Shown here: positions 6,372 to 13,124 of the stretch, one piece after another
Layout of the letters: each line of letters opens with the position of its first letter
Numbering within the stretch: position 1 is the first letter of the stretch
Notes under the pieces: model-generated
Told to the model about the DNA's origin: nothing
The model's input: only the letters and a program-made list of their open reading frames with translations
The model's database searches: none
NCBI GenBank assembly: GCA_014384665.1
Contig: JACNFI010000277.1
Coordinates: forward strand, 3,167-16,290
Direction of reading: 5' to 3'
Source of the DNA: Candidatus Cloacimonadota bacterium
GTDB lineage: Bacteria > Cloacimonadota > Cloacimonadia > JGIOTU-2
DNA: 13,124 nt
Made by a program: the position numbers and the translations under genes

Positions 6372-6759
6372 TCGTGGTAGTTTCTCCTAATTATTAAATT
6401 ACCTTCTCATTCTTTAGGTTTATAATACTATTTGCTGTCAAATCTCTATTTAGCTTTAAAAATTTTTTATTTTTATAACTCATTATTAATACGAAATACG
6501 GTATAATACTATATCTTTGAATCTTACCTATTCTCTTGTCTCTGAGAATTCATTATATTTAGAATTTACATATCCATTTTATATTACAAGACTACATAAA
6601 ATTGATGATGTTTTACCAGATATAATAAAATCACATACTAAATCTTCTGAACTAATTTTTTAATAGCTAAAGATGATGATAAATTATCAATTATACTTAG
6701 CTAAGAAGGTATATTTATTATCTTTTGAAAAATAATACAAGGGAAGAATTTTATAAGTT
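6372..6759. other. Spacer of 388 bases between pilin-like and DUF2279-like genes
   Basis: No complete gene is visible. Between 6372 and 6490 all plus-strand frames are broken by stops. A 57-codon open stretch without a good start lies at 6490-6663 and is listed as a possible remnant. Just after it TAGCTAA (6664-6670) and TTAGCTA (6697-6703) form a 7-bp inverted repeat around a 26-base loop. TATAAT boxes occur at 6421-6426 and 6502-6507 without convincing -35 boxes. Confidence 0.6.
6490..6663 (+). pseudogene. Possible remnant of an unidentified gene
   Basis: This stretch is open for 57 codons between stops at 6487-6489 and 6661-6663 but has no ATG, GTG or TTG with a ribosome-binding site. Its translation is protein-like rather than low-complexity: it contains alternating hydrophobic and polar residues (LNLTYSLVSENSLYLEF) and then RLHKIDDVLPDIIKS. 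The alternation would suit beta-strands. I do not recognise the family. Chance openness is possible in AT-rich DNA, although such DNA is normally rich in TAA stops. Confidence 0.22.
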
Positions 6760-7107
6760 ATGAAAAAGATAGTTATTATTATATTCCTTTTAAGCTTTAT
6801 TGCTTCTCCAATCTTCTCAAAAGAAGTTTCTAAAGACCTTATTATTTCAAGAGACAGGTGGTTTAGCAAAGATAAATTTAATCATTTAATATCTTCTGCA
6901 TTTCTTTACTCCTGGCAACATAAAATTTTGACCAATGTCTGTCAAATTGAAAAAAGCAAAAGCATAGTAATTTCAATTTGCCTTACTGAGTGTTGGGGTT
7001 TTATGAAGGAGGTGTCTGACTCAAATAAAAAAAATAATCATTTCAGTTATAAAGATTTAATCTTTGATACAATTGGAACATTTTTAGGATTTATAATTTG
7101 TCAGTAA
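6760..7107 (+). CDS. Small exported protein of the DUF2279 / YfiM-like type
   Basis: The 115-residue product begins with a clear Sec signal peptide (MKKIVIIIFLLSFIASPIFS, cleavage likely after Ser20). There is no lipobox cysteine, unlike E. coli YfiM, which is annotated as a lipoprotein. The mature part has the family pattern DRWFSKDKFNHL (His42), then a hydrophobic helix, then GFMKEVSDS (Lys83, Glu84, Asp87) and FSYKDLIFDTIGTFLGF (Asp99, Asp103). It matches the DUF2279 family in layout: a DK-x-x-H motif, a KE-x-x-D motif and a C-terminal D-x3-D-x2-G helix. These proteins sit in the envelope and their function is unknown. Some resemble VanZ-like membrane proteins. AAGGGAAG is 13 bases from the ATG, a poor spacing. 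The RodZ-like gene begins 16 bases after the stop. Confidence 0.62.
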   Translation: MKKIVIIIFLLSFIASPIFSKEVSKDLIISRDRWFSKDKFNHLISSAFLYSWQHKILTNVCQIEKSKSIVISICLTECWGFMKEVSDSNKKNNHFSYKDLIFDTIGTFLGFIICQ

Positions 7108-7123
7108 GTAAAATAGAATTATA

Positions 7124-7750
7124 ATGGCTATCAAATTTGATTCGTTTACATCCGATACTTTTGGAAAATATTTGAAGAGAATTAGAGAAGAAAAAAATAT
7201 TTCTCTTGAAGAAGTATCCAGAGTTACTAAGATTAAACTGCGTTTTCTGAAGGCAATTGAAGACGAGCAGATAGAAGATGTGATTAATTCAGAGTTTGCC
7301 CGACTCTATATTCTTAACTATGCACGCTTTATTTGCGCAGATATAAAAACTGTTATGAAGTTGTTTGATGAAAAATATAAACAATCATTAGAAAAAAAGA
7401 AAGTTTTAATCTCTTTCCGAAAGAAAAAGAAATATGAACATAAAATTCTTATACCAAAGTTAGTTTTTAAAATTATTGCTTTATTAGTATTTATTGCAAT
7501 ACTTTTTTGGATTGGTTTATATCTTCATCGTAAGGGCAGTTTAGAAAGAAACTTATTTGAAAAAACTACTATAAGTTCATTACAGGACACGATTGTACAG
7601 AATGATGAAATCTCTCCTGAAACTTCTCAGACAAAAAATATTTTAGAAAGAGAATATAATTATAAAACTGAAGATTGTTATAAAAGATATATTATAAAAG
7701 AAAAGAATATTCCATGGTATGTTGTACCAGAATATATCAAATCTAAATGA
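7124..7750 (+). CDS. RodZ-like membrane protein with N-terminal helix-turn-helix
   Basis: The 208-residue protein has an HTH_25/Xre-type domain at about residues 13-81 (FGKYLKRIREEKNISLEEVS, then TKIKLRFLKAIEDEQ and FARLYILNYARFI). A very basic juxtamembrane stretch follows (FRKKKKYEHK, 98-107), then one transmembrane helix (about 114-134). This is the architecture of RodZ, which links MreB to the envelope through its cytoplasmic HTH domain. The outer part (135-208) is short and shows no recognisable DUF4115 beta domain. It is polar and ends in WYVVPEYIKSK, so a RodZ function is inferred from the N-terminal half only. No mre gene is nearby. No clear ribosome-binding site precedes the ATG. Its stop overlaps the next start as ATGA, showing translational coupling to the radical-SAM gene. 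Confidence 0.78.
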   Translation: MAIKFDSFTSDTFGKYLKRIREEKNISLEEVSRVTKIKLRFLKAIEDEQIEDVINSEFARLYILNYARFICADIKTVMKLFDEKYKQSLEKKKVLISFRKKKKYEHKILIPKLVFKIIALLVFIAILFWIGLYLHRKGSLERNLFEKTTISSLQDTIVQNDEISPETSQTKNILEREYNYKTEDCYKRYIIKEKNIPWYVVPEYIKSK

Positions 7751-10323
7751 TATGTTCAGGGAATGAAATAATTAATTTTTTTAACATAAGAGAAAATGTG
7801 CAACAAGTAGATATTAGCAATTTTTTATATGATGTAAAAAAACCTGGTAGATATTCCAACAATGAATTAAACTGTAAAAGAAAAAGGGTTTCAGAAAAAA
7901 CTTTAAATTTTGCCTTGGCTTTTCCAGACATATATGAGATTGGAATGTCTCATCTTGGGCTGAAAATTCTCTATACAATATTAAATAGAGAGCCAAATTT
8001 TGCAGCGGATAGGGTTTATGCACCTGATATTGATTTAATAAAAATCCTACAAGAAAATAATATCCCTCTGTTTTCCATTGAAGACAAAAAACCATTAAAA
8101 CAATTTGATGTTATCGGATTTACACTCCAATATGAACTATCTTACACAAATATTTTATTGATGCTTGATTTGAGTAATATACCAATTTTTGCTAAAGAAA
8201 GAGATGGAGATTCGCCACTAATCATTGCTGGCGGTCCCGGCGCTTTTAATCCTGAACCACTTTCTATCTTTTTTGATGCTTTTGTCATTGGGGATGGGGA
8301 AGAAATTATCATTAAACTGGCAAATTGCTTATGGAAGAATAGAAATGCTACAAGAGATGAGAAACTATTAAAACTTGCACAACTAAAAGGAGTTTATATC
8401 CCCAAATTTTATTTACAAATAGATGATAAGAGCGGTTGTTATGTAGTTCCTAAAATCAAAGAAGTTCCTTCAAAAATTGAGAAGAATATTTTTACAGATT
8501 TTGATAATATTGATAAAATTCATTCTCCGCATTTAATGCCATTAATTGATATCGTACATTGTCGCCCTTCAATTGAAATTATGCGTGGTTGTAGTAGAGG
8601 GTGTAGATTCTGTCAAGCAGGAATGATTTATCGTCCTGTAAGAGAGAGAGATAATAAGATTATTCAGAAGCTTGTTGAAAACGAAATAAATCAGAACGGA
8701 TGGGGGGAAATTTCTCTTAGTTCACTTTCCAGTTCAGATTATTCAAGGATTGAATCATTGGTGGTCTATCTTAATAAATTATTGCCAAAAACACATACTT
8801 CATTATCTCTCCCCTCGTTGAGGATTGATAGATTTAACAAACAGTTTGCTAAATCAATTACCCAGCTTATTGGAAGTAATTTAACATTTGCTCCAGAAGC
8901 AGGAAGTCAAAGATTGCGGAGGATAATAAATAAAAACATAAATGAAGATGAAATTCTGTCCACAATAAAATCAGCTCTATCCTTTGGACTGAATACAATA
9001 AAGCTCTATTTTATGGTGGGCTTGCCTTATGAAACTGATGAAGATATAATTGCAATTATTGACTTAATACAAAAGATTTACAATCTTCATTCTGTTAACC
9101 GAACAATCAAAAAGGTTCATCCTTTTAGAACTCTAAAAATCAATGTAAGTATTGCTTCATTTGTGCCAAAACCGTTTACCCCATTCCAGTGGTCTGCCCA
9201 GGACAAGAAAGAAAAATTGTTCCAAAAAATTACATTTATAAAGAATCACTTTAAACGAAATAAAAAAATCAGAATTAAATATCACTCTTTAGAAGCTTCA
9301 ACTCTTGAAGCAGTTATATCAAGAGGTGATAGAAAAATTGGCAAACTGATTTATGATGTTTATATGAAAGGAGCAAAGTTTGATTCCTGGGATGAACATT
9401 TTGATTATGCAATTTGGGATGCATCAGCAAGAAAAAATTCCATTGACTTTGAAAAATATGCAGGTAGGAGAGAGCTAAACGAAAAACTTTGTTGGTCTCA
9501 CATTGACATAGGTATAAAGGAAGATTTTTTGATACGAGAATATGAAAAAGCTAAAACAACGGAAATTACTTCTGATTGTAGATATAATAAATGTGTGGAT
9601 TGTGGAATTTGTAAAAAAGTTTCTCCAAAATATTTAGATAAAGAAGATAGAAGATATACCACATTTACTTACAAGAAATTCAACCTTCCAATAAATGAAT
9701 TATTCTTTAAATATAGAGTATTTTATGAAAAAGAGAGCAAATTACGATTTTCCTCACATAAAGATATATCAAATCTTATTTATAGAATTATGCGCAGAAG
9801 TTCGTTGCCTGTGTATTACACAAAAGGTTTTAACAAGCATCCAAAGGTCTCTTTTTGTCCCCCTTTAGCTCTTGGCATTTCAGGAAAAAATGAATTCTTT
9901 GATATACATTTAACTCAAAAAGTTTCAAAATCAGAGATTATTGCAAAACTTAAATTCAATTCTACAAGGCAATCCCCATCAGTTCTTCCACAGGATTTTA
10001 TTATAAAAAAAGTAGAACCCTTACTACAATCTTCAATGAAAATTTCACATTATAAGAATGAATTAATAAGTATTTTATCAGACGGAACTATTGACTGGCA
10101 AAACAAAATCATAAATTATAAAAATAACTCCTTTTTTATGGAAAAGAAGGGGAAAATAATAAATCTTAAAAAAGTTATTGAAAAAATATCTTTTCAGCCA
10201 GATGGTATTTTACTCTATAAAAAAATTGTAGGTGCTGGAATTTTTGATATTTTAGAGAGAGTGTTTGGACTTCCTGGTAAGGAATTAAATAAGTTAACAA
10301 TAGAAAGATTAAGAATATTTTAA
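7747..10323 (+). CDS. TIGR03960-family B12-binding-type radical SAM protein fused to DUF2344 (TIGR03936)
   Basis: The 858-residue fusion has three parts. Residues about 30-260 form a Rossmann-like domain of the cobalamin-binding type (KKPGRYSNNE, FPDIYEIGMSHLGL, IIAGGPGAFNPEPL, VIGDGEE). Residues about 275-520 are a radical SAM domain with GCSRGCRFC (Cys282, Cys286, Cys289 for the [4Fe-4S] cluster), FAPEAGSQRLR and YFMVGLPYET. A second cysteine group follows (Cys611, 616, 619, 622; CVDCGIC). Residues about 655-850 are DUF2344, with YRVFYEKESKLRFSSHKD and GFNKHPKVSFCPPLALG. The family is widespread and lies next to rng, rplU and rpmA in many genomes, so an RNA or ribosome modification role is often suspected but not proven. 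The start ATG overlaps the RodZ-like stop by four bases and has no ribosome-binding site of its own. Confidence 0.92.
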   Translation: MICSGNEIINFFNIRENVQQVDISNFLYDVKKPGRYSNNELNCKRKRVSEKTLNFALAFPDIYEIGMSHLGLKILYTILNREPNFAADRVYAPDIDLIKILQENNIPLFSIEDKKPLKQFDVIGFTLQYELSYTNILLMLDLSNIPIFAKERDGDSPLIIAGGPGAFNPEPLSIFFDAFVIGDGEEIIIKLANCLWKNRNATRDEKLLKLAQLKGVYIPKFYLQIDDKSGCYVVPKIKEVPSKIEKNIFTDFDNIDKIHSPHLMPLIDIVHCRPSIEIMRGCSRGCRFCQAGMIYRPVRERDNKIIQKLVENEINQNGWGEISLSSLSSSDYSRIESLVVYLNKLLPKTHTSLSLPSLRIDRFNKQFAKSITQLIGSNLTFAPEAGSQRLRRIINKNINEDEILSTIKSALSFGLNTIKLYFMVGLPYETDEDIIAIIDLIQKIYNLHSVNRTIKKVHPFRTLKINVSIASFVPKPFTPFQWSAQDKKEKLFQKITFIKNHFKRNKKIRIKYHSLEASTLEAVISRGDRKIGKLIYDVYMKGAKFDSWDEHFDYAIWDASARKNSIDFEKYAGRRELNEKLCWSHIDIGIKEDFLIREYEKAKTTEITSDCRYNKCVDCGICKKVSPKYLDKEDRRYTTFTYKKFNLPINELFFKYRVFYEKESKLRFSSHKDISNLIYRIMRRSSLPVYYTKGFNKHPKVSFCPPLALGISGKNEFFDIHLTQKVSKSEIIAKLKFNSTRQSPSVLPQDFIIKKVEPLLQSSMKISHYKNELISILSDGTIDWQNKIINYKNNSFFMEKKGKIINLKKVIEKISFQPDGILLYKKIVGAGIFDILERVFGLPGKELNKLTIERLRIF

Positions 10324-10459
10324 TTAACCCGAGATTATGAAAGAAGATAAAATGAAATGTTCAAAGAATTATTAATAAAATAACATTTTTCACTGGATTA
10401 AAGTGATATTTATTGTAAAAAAAATTTCTATGTAAAAAACTTTTGAAAGGATTTAAGAT

Positions 10460-11971
10460 ATGAAAACCAATATGATTGTAAATTGTGGACCTTTTGAAGA
10501 TAGGTTAGCACTTCTTGAGGACAGCCAACTTGTAGAATTACTTGTTTATTCTGAAGATAAAAAGGAGATAGTTGGTAATATTTATAAAGGTATAGTAAAA
10601 GATAATGTTCCTGGAATGGGAGCAACTTTTGTTGATATAGGATTAGAGCGAACCGCTCTTCTGCATTTTCGTGATGTTGTTCCTGAGTTCCTGGATATTG
10701 AAGAACTGGAAGATGAAAGCTATGCAAAAGAGATTAAAAATGATATCTATAAAATAGGGGAATTGATAGAAGTCGGACAAAATATTATGGTTCAGGTTGA
10801 AAAAGCACCACTTGGGAAAAAGGGAGCCCGACTTACAGGTGAAATCTCTATATCTGGGTATTATATGGTAATTATCTCTAATAAAGATTATATTGCAATA
10901 TCACGAAAAATTTTATCAGCAAAAGAAAAAAGAAGATTAAAAAATATTTTCTTAAAGATAAAAGACAAAAATGTGGGTATTATTGTTCGGACAAATGCTG
11001 AGTTTCATAACGAAGAGGAATTTAAAAAAGAATATTACAATCTAATAAAGACCTGGCATAATATTCAAAACAAGTATAAGGATAGCACATTTCCTCAATG
11101 CATTTATGAGGAGAATGATATAGCCTCTATAATAATAAAAGAGCTAATTCATAAAAGTATTGATAATGTAATAATTGATTCAAAATTGGTTAGAAGTAAA
11201 ATCATTAAACGATTAAAGGGGATTGCCCCCGAAGTTATAAAAAAGGTAAAGTTATATCGTGAAGAAGCAGAAATTTTTGATGCCTTTGGCATTGAAAAAG
11301 AAATTTCAAAAATTTTTCATTCAAGAATCTACCTTGAAAGTGGTGGCTTCATAGTTATTCAGCAAACAGAAGCACTTGTTTCTATTGATGTAAATACTGG
11401 TAGTTTTATAGGTGAGAAAGATTTAGAAGATACTGTTACTATTACAAATATTGAAGCAGCTAAAGAAGTAGCCAGACAAATCCGCTTACAGGATCTCACC
11501 GGGATGATTTTTATTGACTTCATTGATATGCGTGTAAGTAAAAATCGTCTAAAAGTCATGCAAACCTTTTGTGAAGAAATGAGAAAGGATCATTCATTTC
11601 ATAAAATTTATACATCAAGTCCTTTACACATGGTGGAAATGACGCGGAAAAGAGAAAAAACAAATCTACTCTCATCATTTTATGAAAATTGTCCTTACTG
11701 TCATACCGTTGGAAGAGTCTTGGCTCGCAGTAGTATAATTGATAGTATTTTTAGACGGCTGGAGCGGGCAGAAAAATATCACCCTGAAGATAATTTTGAA
11801 ATTCATATTCACCCCTGGGTATATGAATTTGTTGTTAATAACAAATTATCTAGAAAAAGGGATTTTCACTTCTTATGGAAATTTGTAAATGATAGTAACC
11901 TGGCTCTTGACCAATATAAAATTATCTCCTTAAAATCAAATAAGGACATTACAAATTTGTATAAAACTTGA
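10460..11971 (+). CDS. rng: Ribonuclease E/G family endoribonuclease (RNase G type)
   Basis: The 503-residue enzyme cuts single-stranded RNA and in this family matures rRNA and starts mRNA decay in the cytoplasm. The N-terminal half has the S1 RNA-binding domain (about 37-130, starting GNIYKGIVKDNVPGMGATFVDIG). The DNase I-like catalytic region has SIDVNTGSF (Asp310) and MIFIDFIDM (Asp353), which correspond in spacing (43 residues) to the two metal-binding aspartates of RNase E (303 and 346). CPYC (Cys411, Cys414) is the zinc-link, again 58 residues after the second Asp as in RNase E. The protein ends soon after the small domain with no long disordered scaffold, so it is RNase G-sized. AAAGGA stands 8 bases before the ATG. 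It lies 136 bases after the radical-SAM gene and 50 bases before rplU. Confidence 0.95.
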   Translation: MKTNMIVNCGPFEDRLALLEDSQLVELLVYSEDKKEIVGNIYKGIVKDNVPGMGATFVDIGLERTALLHFRDVVPEFLDIEELEDESYAKEIKNDIYKIGELIEVGQNIMVQVEKAPLGKKGARLTGEISISGYYMVIISNKDYIAISRKILSAKEKRRLKNIFLKIKDKNVGIIVRTNAEFHNEEEFKKEYYNLIKTWHNIQNKYKDSTFPQCIYEENDIASIIIKELIHKSIDNVIIDSKLVRSKIIKRLKGIAPEVIKKVKLYREEAEIFDAFGIEKEISKIFHSRIYLESGGFIVIQQTEALVSIDVNTGSFIGEKDLEDTVTITNIEAAKEVARQIRLQDLTGMIFIDFIDMRVSKNRLKVMQTFCEEMRKDHSFHKIYTSSPLHMVEMTRKREKTNLLSSFYENCPYCHTVGRVLARSSIIDSIFRRLERAEKYHPEDNFEIHIHPWVYEFVVNNKLSRKRDFHFLWKFVNDSNLALDQYKIISLKSNKDITNLYKT

Positions 11972-11994
11972 CATAGTATTAGAACATATAAATT
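11968..11994 (+). promoter_or_regulatory. Weak candidate promoter for rplU-rpmA
   Basis: A perfect TTGACA (11968-11973), overlapping the TGA stop of rng, is followed after 15 bases by TAAATT (11989-11994). Spacing is short and the -10 box is imperfect (four of six), so this could be chance. The position just before the two ribosomal protein genes makes it worth noting. Confidence 0.25.
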
Positions 11995-12021
11995 TTTTAT
12001 TTCTAATAATCAGGAGAAATA

Positions 12022-12342
12022 ATGTATGCTATTATAGATTTTAAAGGGCAACAGTTCAAAGTTCAGAAGAATGATGTGTTAAAAATTCCGTATTTTGATG
12101 GACAGGAAATCGGAGCAGAATTTGATATTAATGAAATCTTAATTTTGGGTGGTGACAAAAGAGCAAAAATTGGAAAACCTTATGTAAAAAAAGCAAAAGT
12201 CCTTGCTGAAATTCTATCACATGGGAAGGATAAAAAAATTATTGTATTTAAGAAAAAGAGAAGAAAAGGTTACAGCAGAAAACAAGGACATAGACAGCAA
12301 TATACTGAAATTAAAATAAAAGATATTATTCAGGGGGAGTAA
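12022..12342 (+). CDS. rplU: 50S ribosomal protein L21
   Basis: The 106-residue product begins MYAIIDFKGQQFKVQKND, the standard bL21 opening (Y-A-I-I-x-x-G-G/K-K-Q-Y/F-x-V), and ends with the basic KKKRRKGYSRKQGHRQQYTEIKI segment region that contacts 23S rRNA, in line with the usual length of 100-105. It is part of the large ribosomal subunit near domain I of 23S rRNA. AGGAG lies 5 bases before the ATG. rpmA follows 20 bases after the stop with its own AGGAG site, so the two are an operon as in most bacteria. No prp (ysxB) gene lies between them. Confidence 0.97.
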   Translation: MYAIIDFKGQQFKVQKNDVLKIPYFDGQEIGAEFDINEILILGGDKRAKIGKPYVKKAKVLAEILSHGKDKKIIVFKKKRRKGYSRKQGHRQQYTEIKIKDIIQGE

Positions 12343-12362
12343 AACCCTTTTAGGAGAATACA

Positions 12363-12647
12363 ATGGCACATAAAAAAGGAGTAGGTAGCACACAAAACGG
12401 AAGAGATAGTAATCCAAAATATTTAGGTGTTAAAAAATATGCTGGTGAGTTTGTTCGGGCTGGTAATATAATTGTAAGACAGAAAGGAACAAAAATTCAT
12501 CCTGGCAATAATGTAAATGCTGGTAATGATTATACATTATACTCACTAATTGATGGTTATGTAAGATTTGAGAGATACAAATTCCGTGGATTTAGAACCT
12601 CACAGAAAAATAAAAGACAGGTAAGTGTTTATACGGACACTAATTAG
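12363..12647 (+). CDS. rpmA: 50S ribosomal protein L27
   Basis: The 94-residue product has the bL27 hallmarks: a flexible N-terminus MAHKKGVGSTQNGRDSNPK that reaches toward the peptidyl-transferase centre, then LGVKKYAGEFVRAGNIIVRQ, KGTKIHPGNNVNAGNDYTLY and the DGYVRFERYKF strand. It starts directly with the mature MAHKKG sequence, with no Firmicutes-type extension needing Prp protease, and no prp gene is present. The G-V-G-S-T variant replaces the commoner G-G-S-S. AGGAG lies 6 bases before the ATG. The last three codons and the TAG stop (12645-12647) lie inside the left inverted repeat of the element at 12639-12859, so the C-terminal residues after VSVY may have been supplied by that element. 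Confidence 0.97.
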   Translation: MAHKKGVGSTQNGRDSNPKYLGVKKYAGEFVRAGNIIVRQKGTKIHPGNNVNAGNDYTLYSLIDGYVRFERYKFRGFRTSQKNKRQVSVYTDTN

Positions 12648-12670
12648 TGCCTGTCCGTAAACTCTAAAAT

Positions 12671-12753
12671 CCTTGCGAATGGTCAAAGACCTTCGCAATG
12701 GTTGAAGACATACAACCATTACGGAGGTTTCGCAAGCTTAACCATCCGTAAGG
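12671..12753 (+). repeat. Long hairpin built from four 19-base repeat units
   Basis: Two direct units (CCTTGCGAATGGTCAAAGA at 12671-12689 and CCTTCGCAATGGTTGAAGA at 12690/1-12709) are followed by two inverted ones whose reverse complements begin CCTCCGTAATGGTTG and CCTTACGGATGGTTAA. They fold as nested stems. The outer stem is 12671-12683 with 12741-12753 (11 Watson-Crick pairs, 1 G-U). The inner stem is 12688-12704 with 12713-12729 (14 Watson-Crick pairs, 2 G-U) around an 8-base loop. TTTT follows at 12754-12757, so it could also terminate rplU-rpmA. An alternative perfect 8-bp pairing (12672-12679 with 12729-12736) competes with the outer stem. Confidence 0.68.
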
Positions 12754-12771
12754 TTTTAAAATACCAACTTT

Positions 12772-12837
12772 ACCCCGTTAGATAATTATATATCATACTA
12801 GTGGAAACATTCTTTAAGAATTTTTATCTAACGGGGT
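12772..12837. repeat. 14-bp perfect inverted repeat with 38-base loop
   Basis: ACCCCGTTAGATAA (12772-12785) pairs perfectly with TTATCTAACGGGGT (12824-12837). The loop contains a second small palindrome, ATTCTTTAAGAAT (12809-12821). A perfect 14-bp match with five consecutive G-C pairs is very unlikely by chance here. It joins directly to the right terminal repeat of the surrounding element. Confidence 0.8.
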
Positions 12838-12859
12838 TTACGGACAAACACTAATTAGT

Positions 12860-13124
12860 ATATTAAATCAAGGGGAATATAAAAAGAAAACATCTTTTCT
12901 GCTTCTTTATCCCTCTTCATAATCATCTTTGCTAACATAGAAATAGCATAATTTTTTATATGAAATTAGCTGACCAGTTTATTTTACCAACAATTTTTAG
13001 TATCTTATCAATAAGATTCGTGTAATTTTTGGCATCCCGATATATCGGGATTATTCTGCCTTGAGACCTTTTATAAAGGCTATTTAAATGACTAATTACA
13101 AATTTCTAATTTCTAATAAAATTT
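12860..13124. other. Non-coding tail after the rpmA-linked element
   Basis: No gene is recognised to the window end. On the minus strand a 27-codon frame from ATG to TAA ends at the edge of the inverted repeat (MLAKMIMKRDKEAEKMF and so on), but it has no ribosome-binding site and no family resemblance. Two small palindromes are present: the one at 13034-13051 listed separately, and CCTTT-TAT-AAAGG at 13067-13079. Confidence 0.5.
13034..13051. repeat. Perfect 18-base palindrome
   Basis: ATCCCGATATATCGGGAT is identical to its own reverse complement. As RNA it would form a 7-bp stem with a TATA loop. The following TTATTCT is a poor T run, so it is a weak terminator in either direction. It may be another REP-like extragenic palindrome. 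Confidence 0.6.

Larger units (their letters stand above)
12639..12859. mobile_element. MITE/REP-like element with 24-bp terminal inverted repeats
   Basis: The left end (12639-12662) and the reverse complement of the right end (12836-12859) agree at 22 of 24 positions. Both read ACTAATTAGTG, two differing bases, then TGTCCGTAAAC. Inside are a long hairpin of four 19-base units (12671-12753) and a 14-bp perfect inverted repeat (12772-12785 with 12824-12837). There is no open reading frame of note, so it would be non-autonomous. The left end covers the rpmA stop codon. No clear target-site duplication is visible: CAC TAATTA on the left and TAATTAGTA on the right are part of the repeat itself. 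It could be a miniature inverted-repeat element, a REP-type mosaic or a structured 3' untranslated region. Confidence 0.62.

Noticed and set aside
10390..10406. TCACT-N7-AGTGA hairpin between the radical-SAM gene and rng as a terminator
   Set aside because: Only a 5-bp stem with no following T run; too weak to call.
12363..12647. rpmA as truncated or frameshifted by the adjacent element
   Set aside because: The protein reaches the usual VSVY end and is of normal length; only the last few residues fall in the repeat.
12900..12952. Short minus-strand ORF starting MLAKMIMK
   Set aside because: Only 27 codons, no ribosome-binding site, no family recognised, and it ends in the inverted repeat.

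Overview
This window comes from an AT-rich genome (roughly 30% G+C by eye). The organism is Gram-negative: it has a Kdo transferase for lipopolysaccharide, and possibly a type IV pilin-like protein. It is probably anaerobic, since it carries two radical-SAM enzymes, one of them an AmrS homologue. The gene set and the abundance of intergenic palindromes would suit an uncultured candidate-phylum bacterium such as a Cloacimonadota or WOR-3 relative. That placement is inference; no rRNA or other taxonomic marker beyond L21 and L27 is present.

Layout. Everything from 1 to 5381 is read leftwards: a GT2 glycosyltransferase of the dolichol-phosphate-mannose synthase type, a YitT-family membrane protein, pdxJ (vitamin B6), waaA (Kdo transferase), amrS (radical SAM), a membrane-anchored NusG domain II protein, a 72-bp hexamer repeat, and the 5' end of a four-helix-bundle (S23-like) gene cut by the window edge. 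A 588-bp divergent spacer (5382-5969) holds a strong candidate promoter for the leftward genes and a cluster of four short perfect hairpins that look REP-like. Everything from 5970 on is read rightwards: a pilin-like gene, a degenerate spacer with a possible gene remnant, a small DUF2279/YfiM-like exported protein, a RodZ-like membrane HTH protein, a TIGR03960/DUF2344 fused radical-SAM protein, an RNase E/G family ribonuclease, rplU and rpmA.

How the genes fit together. The radical SAM - rng - rplU - rpmA order is a widespread ribosome/RNA-processing neighbourhood. Here the radical-SAM start overlaps the RodZ-like stop by ATGA, so the HTH protein is translationally coupled to it. No prp protease gene lies between rplU and rpmA, which agrees with L27 starting directly at MAHKKG with no cleavable extension. 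waaA, amrS and the NusG_II gene are nearly contiguous or overlapping and probably one transcript.

The least ordinary parts are non-coding. A roughly 221-bp element bounded by 24-bp inverted repeats overlaps the rpmA stop codon and contains four copies of a 19-bp unit folded into a long hairpin. The REP-like hairpin cluster sits in the divergent spacer, and the hexamer tract is the leader of the four-helix-bundle gene. The coding genes are mostly known families; no new multi-gene system is evident.
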